A stretch of DNA of 63,229 nucleotides from PVC group bacterium (GCA_903642295.1 CAHJWO010000001.1:1-63229), one strand, 5' to 3'. Shown: positions 51,688 through 60,596, counted from the stretch's first letter. Notes: generated from the sequence alone by a model not told the origin. Numbers and translations are program-made.

Positions 51688-53319
51688 TCAATGCGCCGCA
51701 GCGGCGGCCTCCGCCGCCTGTCTGGCCGGACGGCCACCCAGCAACAACAGCAGCGGCAGCGATGCCACGAACGCCACCGCGACGTACGAGAAAATGTCGG
51801 AGTAGGCGATCAGCGCCGCCTGCCCGTTGACAATCCGGTCGATCACGCCCAACGCGCTATGCTGAGCCGCCGCCGGGTCGGTGTTCCCTCCGAAACCGGC
51901 GGTCATCAGATGGAGGCGGTCGAGCACCGGTTGCCGGTACGCGGTGACGTGGCTGACCAGCGTGACACGATGCTGCGCCATGCGCCGGGTGACCATCGTG
52001 GTGATCAACGCGATGCCGATGGAACTACCCATCTGCCGCGTCAGGCTATACATGCCAGAGCCCGCCGCGATTTCCCGCTTGGGCAGCGGCCCCAGCGTGG
52101 CCAGGCTCAGCGGCATGAACATCATCACCGAACCCACCGCGCGCAGGATCAGCGGCCAGAAGATCGTTTGCACACCCGTATCCGGGTTGAGCCCCATCAG
52201 CAGCACGCCCGTGGCGGTGGTCATCAACGCGCCAATGCCGACCATCATGCGCGGGTCGAAGCGGGACAAATATTTTCCGTACAGGATCATCGTCACGGCC
52301 GAGGCAATCGCCCCCGGCACCTGAAGCACCCCGCTCTGGGTCGGGGTGTAGTGCAGATATTCCTGCACGAACACCGGGATGGCGAACATGATGCCGTAGA
52401 TGCCCATCCCCAGGATCGCGGAGTACAGGCTGCCGCCGATCATGGACCGGTGCCGCAGCACGCGCAGGTCCACCGCCGGTTTTTCCACGCGCAATTCCCA
52501 CCAGATGAACAGGCCGATGCCCGCCGCCGCCAGGAACGCCATCAGCGTGATGAAGCGCGAGCCAAACCAATCGTCCTGCTGCCCTTCCTCCAGCATGGTC
52601 TGGAATGAGGCCAGACCCACGGCGAGCAAGGCGATGCCGGTCCAATCCACGCGGCCCGTGCGGTCGAGTTTCTCCGGTTCGTCCGCCGGGAAGAACGTCA
52701 TGCACATCAGCACCGCAAAAATGCCGAAGGGCACGTTGATGAAGAAAATCCACCGCCAACCCATCTGGTCGGTCAGCCAACCGCCCAACACCGGGCCGAG
52801 CGCTGGACCCGCGATGACTCCCAACCCGAAAATGGCCTGCGCCGCCCCGCGCTCCGCCGGGGCGAACGACTCGAACACCACGGACTGCGCCTTCGCCAGC
52901 AGCCCGCCGCCCGCGATCCCCTGCAACACCCGCGCCGCGATGAGGAACCCGAGATTGGGTGCCAACCCGCACAGCACGCTCGACGCGGTGAAACCGACCA
53001 ACGAAAAGACAAAATAATTCTTGCGTCCGAAACGATCCCCCAGCCACGCCGACAGCGGAATGATCACCACGTTGGCGCACGCGTACGCCGTCGAGACCCA
53101 ACCGGCTTCCGACAACGTCGCGCCCAGGTTGCCCTGGATGTCCGGCAGCGCGACGTTGGTGATACTGGTGTCGATGACCTCCAAAATCGCTCCGAACGAC
53201 GCCGCCAGCGTGATGATCCACTTGAGCAGGCCGCGCTCCAGCAACCGCGCGGCCAGCGGCCCGAGCAGGCGCGGGTCCGAGCCGTATAGATGCAGGGATT
53301 GGTCGGTGCGGGCGCTCAT
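51688..53319 (-). CDS. DHA2-family (EmrB/QacA) drug:proton antiporter
   Basis: A 543-residue, 14-helix MFS exporter. DHA2 signatures are the motif-D-like EVIDTSITNVALPDIQGNLG in helix 1, motif A LSAWLGDRFGRKNYFV, and motif C around GVIAGPALGPVLGGWLTDQM. The C terminus ends in Ala-rich sequence. It should export amphipathic drugs by proton antiport as a tripartite pump with the next two genes. Its ATG overlaps the stop of the tetR gene (ATGA at 53316-53319), and emrA follows after 44 bp. Confidence 0.95.
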   Translation of the reverse strand: MSARTDQSLHLYGSDPRLLGPLAARLLERGLLKWIITLAASFGAILEVIDTSITNVALPDIQGNLGATLSEAGWVSTAYACANVVIIPLSAWLGDRFGRKNYFVFSLVGFTASSVLCGLAPNLGFLIAARVLQGIAGGGLLAKAQSVVFESFAPAERGAAQAIFGLGVIAGPALGPVLGGWLTDQMGWRWIFFINVPFGIFAVLMCMTFFPADEPEKLDRTGRVDWTGIALLAVGLASFQTMLEEGQQDDWFGSRFITLMAFLAAAGIGLFIWWELRVEKPAVDLRVLRHRSMIGGSLYSAILGMGIYGIMFAIPVFVQEYLHYTPTQSGVLQVPGAIASAVTMILYGKYLSRFDPRMMVGIGALMTTATGVLLMGLNPDTGVQTIFWPLILRAVGSVMMFMPLSLATLGPLPKREIAAGSGMYSLTRQMGSSIGIALITTMVTRRMAQHRVTLVSHVTAYRQPVLDRLHLMTAGFGGNTDPAAAQHSALGVIDRIVNGQAALIAYSDIFSYVAVAFVASLPLLLLLGGRPARQAAEAAAAAH

Positions 53320-53984
53320 GGTTGCGGCGTCACTTTCTTCCGCTTGGGGGCGGCGATGCCGCGGATGAACAGGTCCAACGCTGTCTCCAAATATCGCTCC
53401 ACCGGGTAGTCCGGCGCGAGCGATGCGGTCCGCCGCAGCACGTCCATGAAGACCATGCTGCCCAGCAAATCCGCCGCGATCAGGGGATCGACGTCCGCCC
53501 GCACGGCACCGCGTTTCCGCGCGGCGTGGATGGTGGCCATCAGCTCGACTTTCAACGGGGCAAAGATGCCCTTGAGTACCTTGGCTTCGTGTTCGCGGTG
53601 CCGATGGATTTCACCGATCAGCGTGCGCAGCAGGAGAATATTGCGCCGGAGCAAGTCCTCGTAGTTTTGGATGTACTGCCGCAATCCCGCGCGCAGGTCG
53701 GTCGGTCGCGCCGGGTATTTACCCTTCGCGGCCACGGCAAGCCCTGCCTGATCCTGCAACGCTTCTTCCGGTCCGCTGAATGTCCGTTGCAGCACGGCGC
53801 TCAGCAGCTTGTCCTTGGATTGGAAATGCCGGAAAAGCGTGACCTCGTTGACCCCGGCCTCCCGGGCAATTTCGCGGGTGGTCGCGCCTTCGAGTCCACT
53901 GCGCGCGAACACCTGCGCCGCCGCTTCCAGCAGCCGCCGATGGGTTTCCGATACTCCAGCGTTGTGGTTAACCAAGGCTGCCAT
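53316..53984 (-). CDS. TetR-family repressor of the efflux operon
   Basis: 222 residues from the ATG at 53984 (MAALVNHNAGVSETHRRLLE). A GTG 12 bases upstream is an alternative. The N-terminal helix-turn-helix is clear (GATTREIAREAGVNEVTLFR, then HFQSKDKLLSAVL). The ligand-binding domain has the C-terminal arrangement of AcrR-like regulators. As first gene of the operon, with an operator-like palindrome over its start codon, it probably represses itself and the pump until an inducer binds. Confidence 0.9.
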   Translation of the reverse strand: MAALVNHNAGVSETHRRLLEAAAQVFARSGLEGATTREIAREAGVNEVTLFRHFQSKDKLLSAVLQRTFSGPEEALQDQAGLAVAAKGKYPARPTDLRAGLRQYIQNYEDLLRRNILLLRTLIGEIHRHREHEAKVLKGIFAPLKVELMATIHAARKRGAVRADVDPLIAADLLGSMVFMDVLRRTASLAPDYPVERYLETALDLFIRGIAAPKRKKVTPQP

Positions 53985-54001
53985 GCAAGTATGCACTTAC
54001 A
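53984..54001. promoter_or_regulatory. Operator-like palindrome at the tetR start
   Basis: The 18-bp TGCAAGTATGCACTTACA is an imperfect palindrome (TGYAAGT, 4-base centre, ACTTRCA). It overlaps the first codons of the tetR gene and resembles AcrR/TtgR-class operators in size. The match is by shape only. Confidence 0.5.
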
Positions 54002-54094
54002 TTACAGGACGAAATCCAGGCGCGCAAGCCCCGGAATTTTCAAATTTCCGCGCTTCAAAGCCGCCGCCAGAAATCCCTCGGGATGCCTTTATAG

Positions 54095-54330
54095 GCGGCG
54101 ACTTCCGGGGGCATCGCCGGAGAAACGATTGTCTCGGCGCTGACGGGTACGGCGGGCTTCACCGCGACCAACTCCATCGGGACCAGTACGGGTTACCCTC
54201 TCCGCTTGCAAGGTGACCTGTCGGGTCTGCGTGGAACGGTCAACGTCGGCAACGGCGACCCAAACACCGGCGGCAGCTACGTTCGTCCCGACCATGCCGC
54301 TTCCCCGCCTGCCCATTTTCACCTCCAGAA
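54095..54330 (+). pseudogene. Remnant of a beta-strand-repeat (autotransporter-like) surface protein
   Basis: The frame open after a stop at about 54093 translates to segments such as ALTGTAGFTATNSIGTSTGY, then LQGDLSGLRGTVNVGNGDPN. This Gly/Thr/Asn-rich pattern is typical of autotransporter-associated beta-strand-repeat proteins. There is no start codon with a signal peptide and no continuation, so it looks like a decayed fragment. It sits in the 930-bp gap between the divergent tetR and MFS genes. The remainder of that gap (54331-54736) shows nothing I recognise. Confidence 0.35.
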
Positions 54331-54736
54331 CTTCTCTGTAACCGGCACCACCCGCTTATGCGCCGACGGCAACGGTGCGGCGCTGGCCAAGCTATCTCAG
54401 ATGTGGACTACTTTGTCAGGCGGCCTTTTATCCTCGCAACAACCGATGAACGCGACACACCCGGCGATCAGCAGTTACCATTTTACGCCGAACGCTTCGA
54501 CATGGTGGGAGTCAGTTGACTCAATTGCCCGCTGGCCGTGCGAGGGAGTTCGCGGCAATGAGGCCCGTTCCCCGGCAAGCGCTCCCCGGTTCACTCAAGC
54601 CGACGCGGTCGTTACGGCACCCGGCGGAAAACAACCACGCCACGACCCGCAAAACGCTTGGTTTGCAAAACGAAGCGCCCTGCCCTACTCTCCGCGTGCC
54701 CGTTGTTCCCCAGAGCAAGCCGGTGAACCTACGGAC

Positions 54737-54883
54737 ATGCCCATTTACAAAATCTCCCGGCGGGCAACCGCCGAAAAACGAGCGCGCGTGGCGTTTGTGC
54801 GTGTCCGCTTTGTCTCGCTGCTTCTCACCGGTCTTTTGGGGGCAGGCACCGTCTGGCTCCTCCTTTACGGCACGCGTCATTGA
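54737..54883 (+). CDS. Possible small membrane protein upstream of the MFS gene
   Basis: A 48-residue frame from ATG: a basic N terminus (MPIYKISRRATAEKRARVAF) followed by one hydrophobic helix (VSLLLTGLLGAGTVWLLLYG). The stop lies directly before a GTG that opens the MFS frame. It has the shape of a small single-span protein, but there is no homology I recognise and no clear ribosome-binding site. Confidence 0.3.
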   Translation: MPIYKISRRATAEKRARVAFVRVRFVSLLLTGLLGAGTVWLLLYGTRH

Positions 54884-54934
54884 GTGCGTAAGGGCGTTCC
54901 CCCACCGTCGCTCCCGGGCTGCCGGGGATCTTCC

Positions 54935-56284
54935 ATGCGCACCCAAAGTCCTGCGGCGGACGCCGACACCGCCGACCGGAATTGGCGACGATTCGTGTGG
55001 TTTCGGGTACTCTTCAACGCCCGATTTTACTATCCGGTACTGGCCGTATTTTTCCTGGATCTGGGACTGAGCGCGACGCAGTACACGTTGCTCAATTTTG
55101 CCTGGGCGCTGGCCATCGTGGCCGTGGATCTCCCCGCCGGCGTGCTCGCCGATCGCATTGGCCGCCGGCCGCTGGTGCTCGCGGCGGCGGCTTCGATGGT
55201 GCTGGAAATGGTCTTGCTTTGCCTGGCGCCGCGCCACGGCGGCATGACGCTTTTTCTGTGCTGCCTGGCCAACCGCATCCTGTCGGGCGCGGCGGAGGGA
55301 ATGGCCAGCGGCGCGGACGAAGCGCTCGTTTTCGATTCGCTGGCCGAGCGTGGACGTGAAAAGGAGTGGCCGCAGGTGCTCGATCAGGTGATCCGCTGGC
55401 AATCGCTGGGTTTCGTCGTGGCGATGCTGGTGGGCGGCGTGGTGTACGACGCGTCGTTCTTGAGCCGGGTTTTCGGGTGGCACTTCGAGCAGGCGACGAC
55501 CCTGCGGTTCCCGATCTACCTGAACCTGCTTTCCGCTTTGGCGACGCTGCTGGTGGCCTTCGGCCTGCGCGAGCCGAACCAGCGAAAATCCGCCGCTGCA
55601 TCTGCCGTCCCTGAAACCGCACACAACGCAACGGGCCCGCTAGCTCACCTCCTGACCGCGGGGAGGTGGATCGCCCACACGCCGCTGGCCCTCTTCGTCA
55701 TCCTGGCAGGGGTAACCCTGGATTGCATTGTGCGTTTGTTCATGACCTTTTCGAGTTCGTACTTCCGGTTGATCCACCTGCCCGCCGCGAGTTACGGGCT
55801 GATCGGAGCCGCGCTGGGCGGGCTGGGGCTGGCGGTGTCGCCGCTTGCCCGCCGGATGGTTTCGCGCGGCAGCCCCGTGGGTAATTTTGCGTGGTTGGCG
55901 GCGGTGACTCTCGCCGGGTTGCTGGGCATCGCCACCCGGTGGACGGGCTGGGGTGTGCTCTTCACCGTGCCATTGGGCATGGCGATGTCAGCCGTGGGTT
56001 ACATGGTATCGTACTATCTAAATGCCGCCGTGGATTCGCGGCAGCGCGCCACGGTGCTGTCTTTCAAGGGCATGGCCTTCAATCTGGGTTATGGGCTGGT
56101 CAGTCTGGCGTTTGCGGGTGCGTTGCGCGCCCTGCGTGGCAACACGCCGGAGGAAAGCTTCGGGCGTACCTTGCCGTGGCTGCCCGTGTGGTTGGGGTTC
56201 ACACTCGCACTGCTGGCCATCGGGTTCTGGCGAACCCGCGCCGTTTTAACGGTCCGGGCACGTTCCGTTGCGCAGAGACCCTGA
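54935..56284 (+). CDS. Major facilitator superfamily transporter
   Basis: 449 residues from the ATG at 54935. A GTG at 54884 would add 17 residues of Pro/Gly-rich sequence, which seems less likely. About 12 membrane helices. MFS motif A is present as GVLADRIGRRPLVL between helices 2 and 3. Helix 1 carries NARFYYPVLAVFFLDLGLSA, seen in a group of uncharacterised drug- or metabolite-type permeases. The second half starts near HLLTAGRWIAHTPLALF. No substrate can be assigned. It is divergent from the efflux operon and separated from it by a long gap. Confidence 0.88.
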   Translation: MRTQSPAADADTADRNWRRFVWFRVLFNARFYYPVLAVFFLDLGLSATQYTLLNFAWALAIVAVDLPAGVLADRIGRRPLVLAAAASMVLEMVLLCLAPRHGGMTLFLCCLANRILSGAAEGMASGADEALVFDSLAERGREKEWPQVLDQVIRWQSLGFVVAMLVGGVVYDASFLSRVFGWHFEQATTLRFPIYLNLLSALATLLVAFGLREPNQRKSAAASAVPETAHNATGPLAHLLTAGRWIAHTPLALFVILAGVTLDCIVRLFMTFSSSYFRLIHLPAASYGLIGAALGGLGLAVSPLARRMVSRGSPVGNFAWLAAVTLAGLLGIATRWTGWGVLFTVPLGMAMSAVGYMVSYYLNAAVDSRQRATVLSFKGMAFNLGYGLVSLAFAGALRALRGNTPEESFGRTLPWLPVWLGFTLALLAIGFWRTRAVLTVRARSVAQRP

Positions 56285-56794
56285 GCGTCACTCACGACGA
56301 CTGAGCCGGGTTTACCGTGGTTTTCAGGGCGATGGAAACAGCCGGACCTGGGCGGTGGATCGTGCCCTGTAGTATCTACAAAAGTTTGATGGCTCCAACG
56401 CCGACCAAAGCGGCAACGCCATTCTCCGCGCCCTCATCGACAATCGACGTGATGAAACCATCGCTGCCCCATCACTGGCCTGACCACCCGCTCAACCCGA
56501 CCGCCACGGCGGCCTTGCTCTTTTCGATTCGCTAGAGGGGAACCAAACCCGTCTCAGCATTCCCGTCTTGCACCTCTCTCAGTCATTTCCGGGTCATGAG
56601 CATCACCTCCGGCGCCATGCATGCCACAAGCGCCCCGTGCCGTCGCCGCTCACTCCCGGCAGGCTTTTCTACCTACCTGTTCGTACCCAGGATGACGCCG
56701 CGCGTCAGGCAGTCGAGGGCTATCTTCCGCCAGGCGAGCACGATGCTGGCGTTGTCCTCCGGCGGCAGATTGCGTAGCCGAGTGCCTTTCCCCT
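56285..56794. other. 510-bp gap without a recognisable gene
   Basis: Between the convergent MFS and beta-lactamase-like genes. Short frames occur on both strands but none has a convincing start or homology. The minus-strand peptide ending LTRGVILGTNR (stop at 56673) looks protein-like but has no start codon of its own. Confidence 0.5.
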
Positions 56795-57910
56795 TCAACT
56801 CTCCTTCTTCGCCGGATGCGCCTCCAGATTGGCGACCGCCGCCTTCAACTTTTCCTGCGTGGCGGAGTTCTCGGGCAACGCCTTCGCCTGAAAAGCAGGT
56901 AGCAGCTTGTCCCAGATGGCGTTCAATTCGCCTTGCATGTCGCCCGTCTGAGCGGTGATGGCGACCACCGCGTCCTGGTCGCGCATCACGACGCAGAACT
57001 GACCGCCGGCCCCGTCGCCGCGAAAGGCGTCGTGGGTGCAGCGCCAGAACTGGAACCCGTACCCTTGCTGCCAATCCGCGCCGATTTTCGAGTGGTCCTC
57101 CTGCTCGTTCGGCACCTGCTTGCTCGTGGCCTGTTCCACCCAGGCCTTCGGAATCAACTGCTTGCCCTTCCACTCTCCGTTCTGCAAGTAAAGCTGACCA
57201 AACCTGGCAATGTCTTCCGTGCGAAGATGCAGTCCGTACCCACCGAGTGAGTTGCCCTCGGGGCTGCGGTCCCACTCGGGGTTGTCGATCCCCAGCGGCT
57301 CGAACAAGCGAGGCTTGAGATAATCGAGCACCGTCTGCCCGGTCACCTTGGTGACGATGGCCGACAGGGTATAGGTGCCCAGGGTGTTGTACTGAAAATG
57401 CGTGCCGGGCTGGTGCACGACGGGATGAGCAAGAAACAGCTTCACCGTCGGCGCCCCGCGGACCGCCTTCGCCTCGGTGTCGTGCCCGCCGGTCATGGTG
57501 AGCAGATCACGCACGGTCATGGCCTTGAGGTGGTCGGAAGGCTCGGCGGGGGCGTCGTCGGGAAAGAACTTCAGCACGGGATCGTTCAGGCTGAGTTTGC
57601 CTTCCTCGATGGCCAGCCCCACGGCGGTCGAGGTGAAGCTCTTGCTCAATGACATGAGGATGTGCGGCTTGTCCGCCGCCTCGGGTTTCCACCAGCCTTC
57701 GGCGATGACGAAACCGTGCCGCACGAGCATGAAGCTGTGCAGCGTGTCGATCTTCCGATCGACCGTCTCGACAAAATCGAGCACGGCCTGCGAGGGAACA
57801 CCCTGTGCCTCCGGGGTGCTTCGCGGCAGCGAAACGTCCGCCGCGTGCAGGCGGGGAACGGCGGCCAGAATCAGGGCGAACAAGGCGGGAAGGGGACGTG
57901 GGTTTTTCAT
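56795..57910 (-). CDS. Exported serine hydrolase of the beta-lactamase class C superfamily
   Basis: A 371-residue protein with a signal peptide (LPALFALILAAVPRLHA, cut before ADVS) and a PF00144-type domain. The active-site SxxK is Ser87-Leu-Ser-Lys90 (HILMSLSKSFTS). Tyr174 stands in the second motif (HFQYNTLGTY), where the Asn of the classical YxN is replaced. Other landmarks are DLLTMTGGHDTE and the C-terminal GQFCVVMRDQDAVVAITAQT. Such proteins are usually esterases or D-peptidases; beta-lactam resistance should not be assumed. It acts in the periplasm. The neighbours give no pathway. Confidence 0.9.
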   Translation of the reverse strand: MKNPRPLPALFALILAAVPRLHAADVSLPRSTPEAQGVPSQAVLDFVETVDRKIDTLHSFMLVRHGFVIAEGWWKPEAADKPHILMSLSKSFTSTAVGLAIEEGKLSLNDPVLKFFPDDAPAEPSDHLKAMTVRDLLTMTGGHDTEAKAVRGAPTVKLFLAHPVVHQPGTHFQYNTLGTYTLSAIVTKVTGQTVLDYLKPRLFEPLGIDNPEWDRSPEGNSLGGYGLHLRTEDIARFGQLYLQNGEWKGKQLIPKAWVEQATSKQVPNEQEDHSKIGADWQQGYGFQFWRCTHDAFRGDGAGGQFCVVMRDQDAVVAITAQTGDMQGELNAIWDKLLPAFQAKALPENSATQEKLKAAVANLEAHPAKKES

Positions 57911-58002
57911 GGGAGGGAGTACCCTGATGAACTACCTCAAAACAGCCGCGATGCAAAGCAGTCTTGATCGTTCCGCAAGGTCTTTCCGTTTGTGGAAAAT
58001 CC

Positions 58003-58117
58003 GGGGAGCGCACGCGAGGCGCGTGCCCGCTTTGGCGCCTCGCCAAAGCGCGGGGACCGCCACCCCGGAGCCAACGGCGGGGCGCCGTCCGCAGCACGCG
58101 AGGCGCGTGCGCTCCCC
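58003..58117. repeat. 115-bp palindromic repeat element, copy 2
   Basis: Second copy of the element at 9581-9704, sharing the inner hairpins CGCTTTGGCG/CGCCAAAGCG and the CGGCGGGGCGCCGTC block, with ends GGGGAGCGCACGCG and GGCGCGTGCGCTCCCC. It fills part of the 424-bp gap between the hydrolase and doxX genes. The remaining 58118-58334 holds only a doubtful 45-codon frame overlapping the doxX start. Confidence 0.8.
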
Positions 58118-58334
58118 CAAACCGACCCGCTTGTGTCAAACTGAATGACCTTGGATCGTTCCGCCGCTGCTCCGGCTTCCGATAAGCTAACCCCGACAAT
58201 ATGACGGGTGCTGACGAGGTGCGCCGGAGCAGCCGGCAGAAGGCGCAGGCTGAAAAGCAAAACGTTGGCGACCAGGTAACTACCACCCGGTTTCTTCTCT
58301 CGCATTTACCATCCATCCATTCTCTATTCTCATT

Positions 58335-58718
58335 ATGAGAATTGTCACACTTATCTGCCGCCTCCTGCTCGGTCTGGTCTTCGTGGTCTTTGGCCTGAAC
58401 GGCTTCCTGCACTTCATTCCGCAGCCCCCGCCTTCGGGCTTGGCGTTGGAGTATCTCATGGTCATGCTCAAGTCGCACTCCATGGTATTGCCCTTCGCGC
58501 TCCAGATCGTCGGAGGAGTGCTCCTGCTCCTCAACCGCTACGTGCCCCTGGCGCTCGTGCTGCTCGGCCCGGTCATCGTCAACATCCTGATGTTCCACGC
58601 GCTGATGGCTCCCGAAGGCATCGCCCCCGGGCTGGTCGTGGCCATCCTCTGGTCGGTCGTGTTCTTCCGGGTGCGCACGGCGTTCGGCGGCATCTTCGAG
58701 CCGCACCCGGCCGCCTGA
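58335..58718 (+). CDS. DoxX-like membrane protein
   Basis: A 127-residue protein with four hydrophobic helices (LICRLLLGLVFVVFGLNGFL; LPFALQIVGGVLLLL; VPLALVLLGPVIVNILMFHA; LVVAILWSVVFF). The first helix, with GLNGFLHFIP, matches the DoxX family. DoxX proteins have been tied to thiol/redox complexes or to thiosulfate:quinone oxidoreductase, but most family members are uncharacterised. It lies upstream of the convergent SDR gene. The 208 bp after it (58719-58926) show no credible gene. Confidence 0.85.
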   Translation: MRIVTLICRLLLGLVFVVFGLNGFLHFIPQPPPSGLALEYLMVMLKSHSMVLPFALQIVGGVLLLLNRYVPLALVLLGPVIVNILMFHALMAPEGIAPGLVVAILWSVVFFRVRTAFGGIFEPHPAA

Positions 58719-58926
58719 CCTCAGCGTCCGACTCCACGATCTCGCCCAGATCGGTGAGCGCGGTGTCGGTGATCAGGACCTGACCGTCTGTTCCGCCATC
58801 AACGCGCGAGCTTCCCCGGCGCGCGCCGAGTCGCCCGGGCGGCGTGCCGATTGGCGCCCGCCGCCGCTTCCAGCAAGGCCAAAGCGGCCAAGAAGCTCCC
58901 TTTACCCAAACCAATCCCACGGGGGG

Positions 58927-59829
58927 TTAGCGGAAATACTCCGGCCGATTGATGTCGTGGATCAACCCGGGTTCCCTTGGCTCCCATCCCAGGCGCGCTT
59001 GGGTCCGGGCGCTGGACGCCGGGCCGTTGCCAGCGACCCACGCGGTCAAGGGACCGAAGTGTCCGGCCGCCTCTCCGGGGGAGATGGATCTGGTTGGCAC
59101 GCCCAACTGCTCGCCGATGGCCTCGGCGATCTGCCGGAACGGGACCCCCTCGTCAGCCACCGCGTGGAAAGGGCCGCCCTGCGCACCCGCTTCCAGCGCG
59201 AGACGGTAGACGCGCGCCGCGTCGAGTCGGTGCACCGAGGGCCAGAGGTTCCGGCCCTCGCCGACAAAGGCGGAGACACCCTTCTGCCGCGCAAGGTTCG
59301 CCAGCATCGGAACGAAGCCGTGCCGCTCGCCGACGCCATGCACCGAGCGCGGCAGCCGCACCCAGGTGGCGCGCACCCCCCTGGCGGCGATGGCAAAGGC
59401 CGTCTGCTCCGAGGCGCGGGGAAACTCCGGGTTGATCGGGGCCAGCGGCCCGTCCTCGGTGAACGTCTCGCCCGCAGGCAGCAGACCAAAGCCGCTCGTG
59501 ATGATCACTGGCCGGTCGGACCCGGCGTAGACTTCGCCGAAGGCCTCGATGGCTTGCCGATCTTCCCGGGCCAGCGCGTCGATCTTCGAAAAATCGATGC
59601 CGAAAGCCAGGTGGACGACGCCATCCGCGTCGGAGGCAGCCCGCTTGAGCGTCTCCAGATCGTCGAGCGAGCCGAGCACGGGTTCCCCGCCTGCGGCACG
59701 CAGCGCTTCGGCTTTCTGCTCGGAACGGACGAGGCCAGTGACTTGGTGGCCAGCCGCGATCAACTCAGGGACCAGGGCCGATCCCACCCACCCGTTTGCA
59801 CCGGTCACAAATACACGCATCATCATCAT
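58927..59829 (-). CDS. NAD(P)-dependent SDR-type oxidoreductase/epimerase
   Basis: A 300-residue Rossmann-fold protein starting with a run of four ATGs; GGAAAAA gives the first the best spacing. The nucleotide-binding motif is VTGANGWVGSALVPEL. The substrate region includes VHLAFGIDFSKI, IITSGFGLLPAG and VRLPRSVHGVGERHGFVPML. The canonical YxxxK catalytic pair is not visible where expected (RASEQTAFAIA), as in several atypical extended SDRs, so it may bind cofactor with altered chemistry. It is divergent from a TetR gene, with a perfect palindrome between them, so it is likely the regulated target. The substrate is unknown. Confidence 0.88.
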   Translation of the reverse strand: MMMMRVFVTGANGWVGSALVPELIAAGHQVTGLVRSEQKAEALRAAGGEPVLGSLDDLETLKRAASDADGVVHLAFGIDFSKIDALAREDRQAIEAFGEVYAGSDRPVIITSGFGLLPAGETFTEDGPLAPINPEFPRASEQTAFAIAARGVRATWVRLPRSVHGVGERHGFVPMLANLARQKGVSAFVGEGRNLWPSVHRLDAARVYRLALEAGAQGGPFHAVADEGVPFRQIAEAIGEQLGVPTRSISPGEAAGHFGPLTAWVAGNGPASSARTQARLGWEPREPGLIHDINRPEYFR

Positions 59830-59962
59830 TTTTCCTTTCGAGGTTTTGTTGGTTTTGGGTCGATTCCTTCCCGCAGGTCACCTGGACCCGTGGGAGCGGC
59901 CACGACCCGGCGAGCCGCTCGGTTGACGTTTCGTTATGTCAGTCTATGACTCTAAAACGTAA

Positions 59963-59977
59963 TGACAGTCACTGTCA
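59963..59977. promoter_or_regulatory. Palindromic operator between SDR and tetR genes
   Basis: TGACAGTCACTGTCA is a perfect 7+1+7 palindrome, 16 bases upstream of the tetR start. On the minus strand it overlaps a TTGACA -35 box (59978-59973), with TTAGAG as a weak -10 after 17 bases, pointing to the SDR gene. Repressor binding here would block that promoter. Confidence 0.6.
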
Positions 59978-59993
59978 AACCGGATAAACTGAC

Positions 59994-60596
59994 ATGATGC
60001 CCCGCAGCGGAGAACCAGCGCGCCGACGCTTGCAGCAAGCCGCCATCGAGTTGTTCTGCGAGCGCGGCTATGACCAGACCACGACGGCCGAGATCGCCAC
60101 GCGAGCCGGTGTCACCGAGCGGACTTTCTTTCGCCATTTCCCCGACAAGCGGGAAGTGCTCTTCGACGGCCAAGGGAAGCTGCGGGAGATGTTGACCGGT
60201 GCCGTCGCCAAGGCACCTGCGACGCTCAAGCCGCTGGAGGCCTTGTATCGGGCGTTCCGTTCATTTGAGCAACCTTTGGAAGACAACCGGCCCTTTTCCC
60301 TCCCGCGCCAGCAGGTGATCGACCGCACCCCCGCGCTGCAAGAGCGGGAATTGACGAAAGTGGCGGCTCTCGCCGAGGCGCTGGCCTTGGCTCTCCGACA
60401 ACGCGGCGTGGACGAGCGGCTGGCGGCCTTGGCGGCCCAGACCGGGATGGCGACCTTCCGTTACGCGGTCGCGTCCTGGTTCGCCGATCCAACAGGCGGG
60501 TTGGGGACCCATCTGGACCGCGCCTTCGATGAACTGGACGGGCTGGCATCGTCGTTCTCCACGAGGCAAGAGCGGCGGGGGCAAGGTATCAGGTAG
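59994..60596 (+). CDS. TetR-family transcriptional regulator
   Basis: A 200-residue regulator starting at a double ATG. The helix-turn-helix is in residues about 10-55 (RRRLQQAAIELFCERGYDQT, TTAEIATRAGVTERTFFRHF, then FPDKREVLF). The C-terminal domain is of the common MftR-like type with ALEALYRAF-like helices and DELDGLASSF near the end. It is divergent from the SDR gene with the operator in between, so local control of the SDR gene and itself is the simplest reading. The inducer is unknown. Confidence 0.9.
   Translation: MMPRSGEPARRRLQQAAIELFCERGYDQTTTAEIATRAGVTERTFFRHFPDKREVLFDGQGKLREMLTGAVAKAPATLKPLEALYRAFRSFEQPLEDNRPFSLPRQQVIDRTPALQERELTKVAALAEALALALRQRGVDERLAALAAQTGMATFRYAVASWFADPTGGLGTHLDRAFDELDGLASSFSTRQERRGQGIR

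Noticed and set aside
56673-56794. Minus-strand peptide ending LTRGVILGTNR downstream of the beta-lactamase-like gene
   Set aside because: No start codon of its own outside the beta-lactamase gene and no homology recognised; may be a decayed remnant.
56795-57910. Calling the serine hydrolase an antibiotic-resistance beta-lactamase
   Set aside because: The YxN Asn is not conserved, no resistance context is present, and most proteins of this superfamily are esterases or peptidases.
58201-58338. A 45-codon frame overlapping the doxX start by ATGA
   Set aside because: Low-complexity basic sequence without homology or ribosome-binding site; the overlap alone is not enough.
58719-58926. Minus-strand fragment containing VLITDTALTDLGEIVES after the SDR gene
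   Set aside because: It looks protein-like, but has no start and no recognisable family; too short to call even as a pseudogene.
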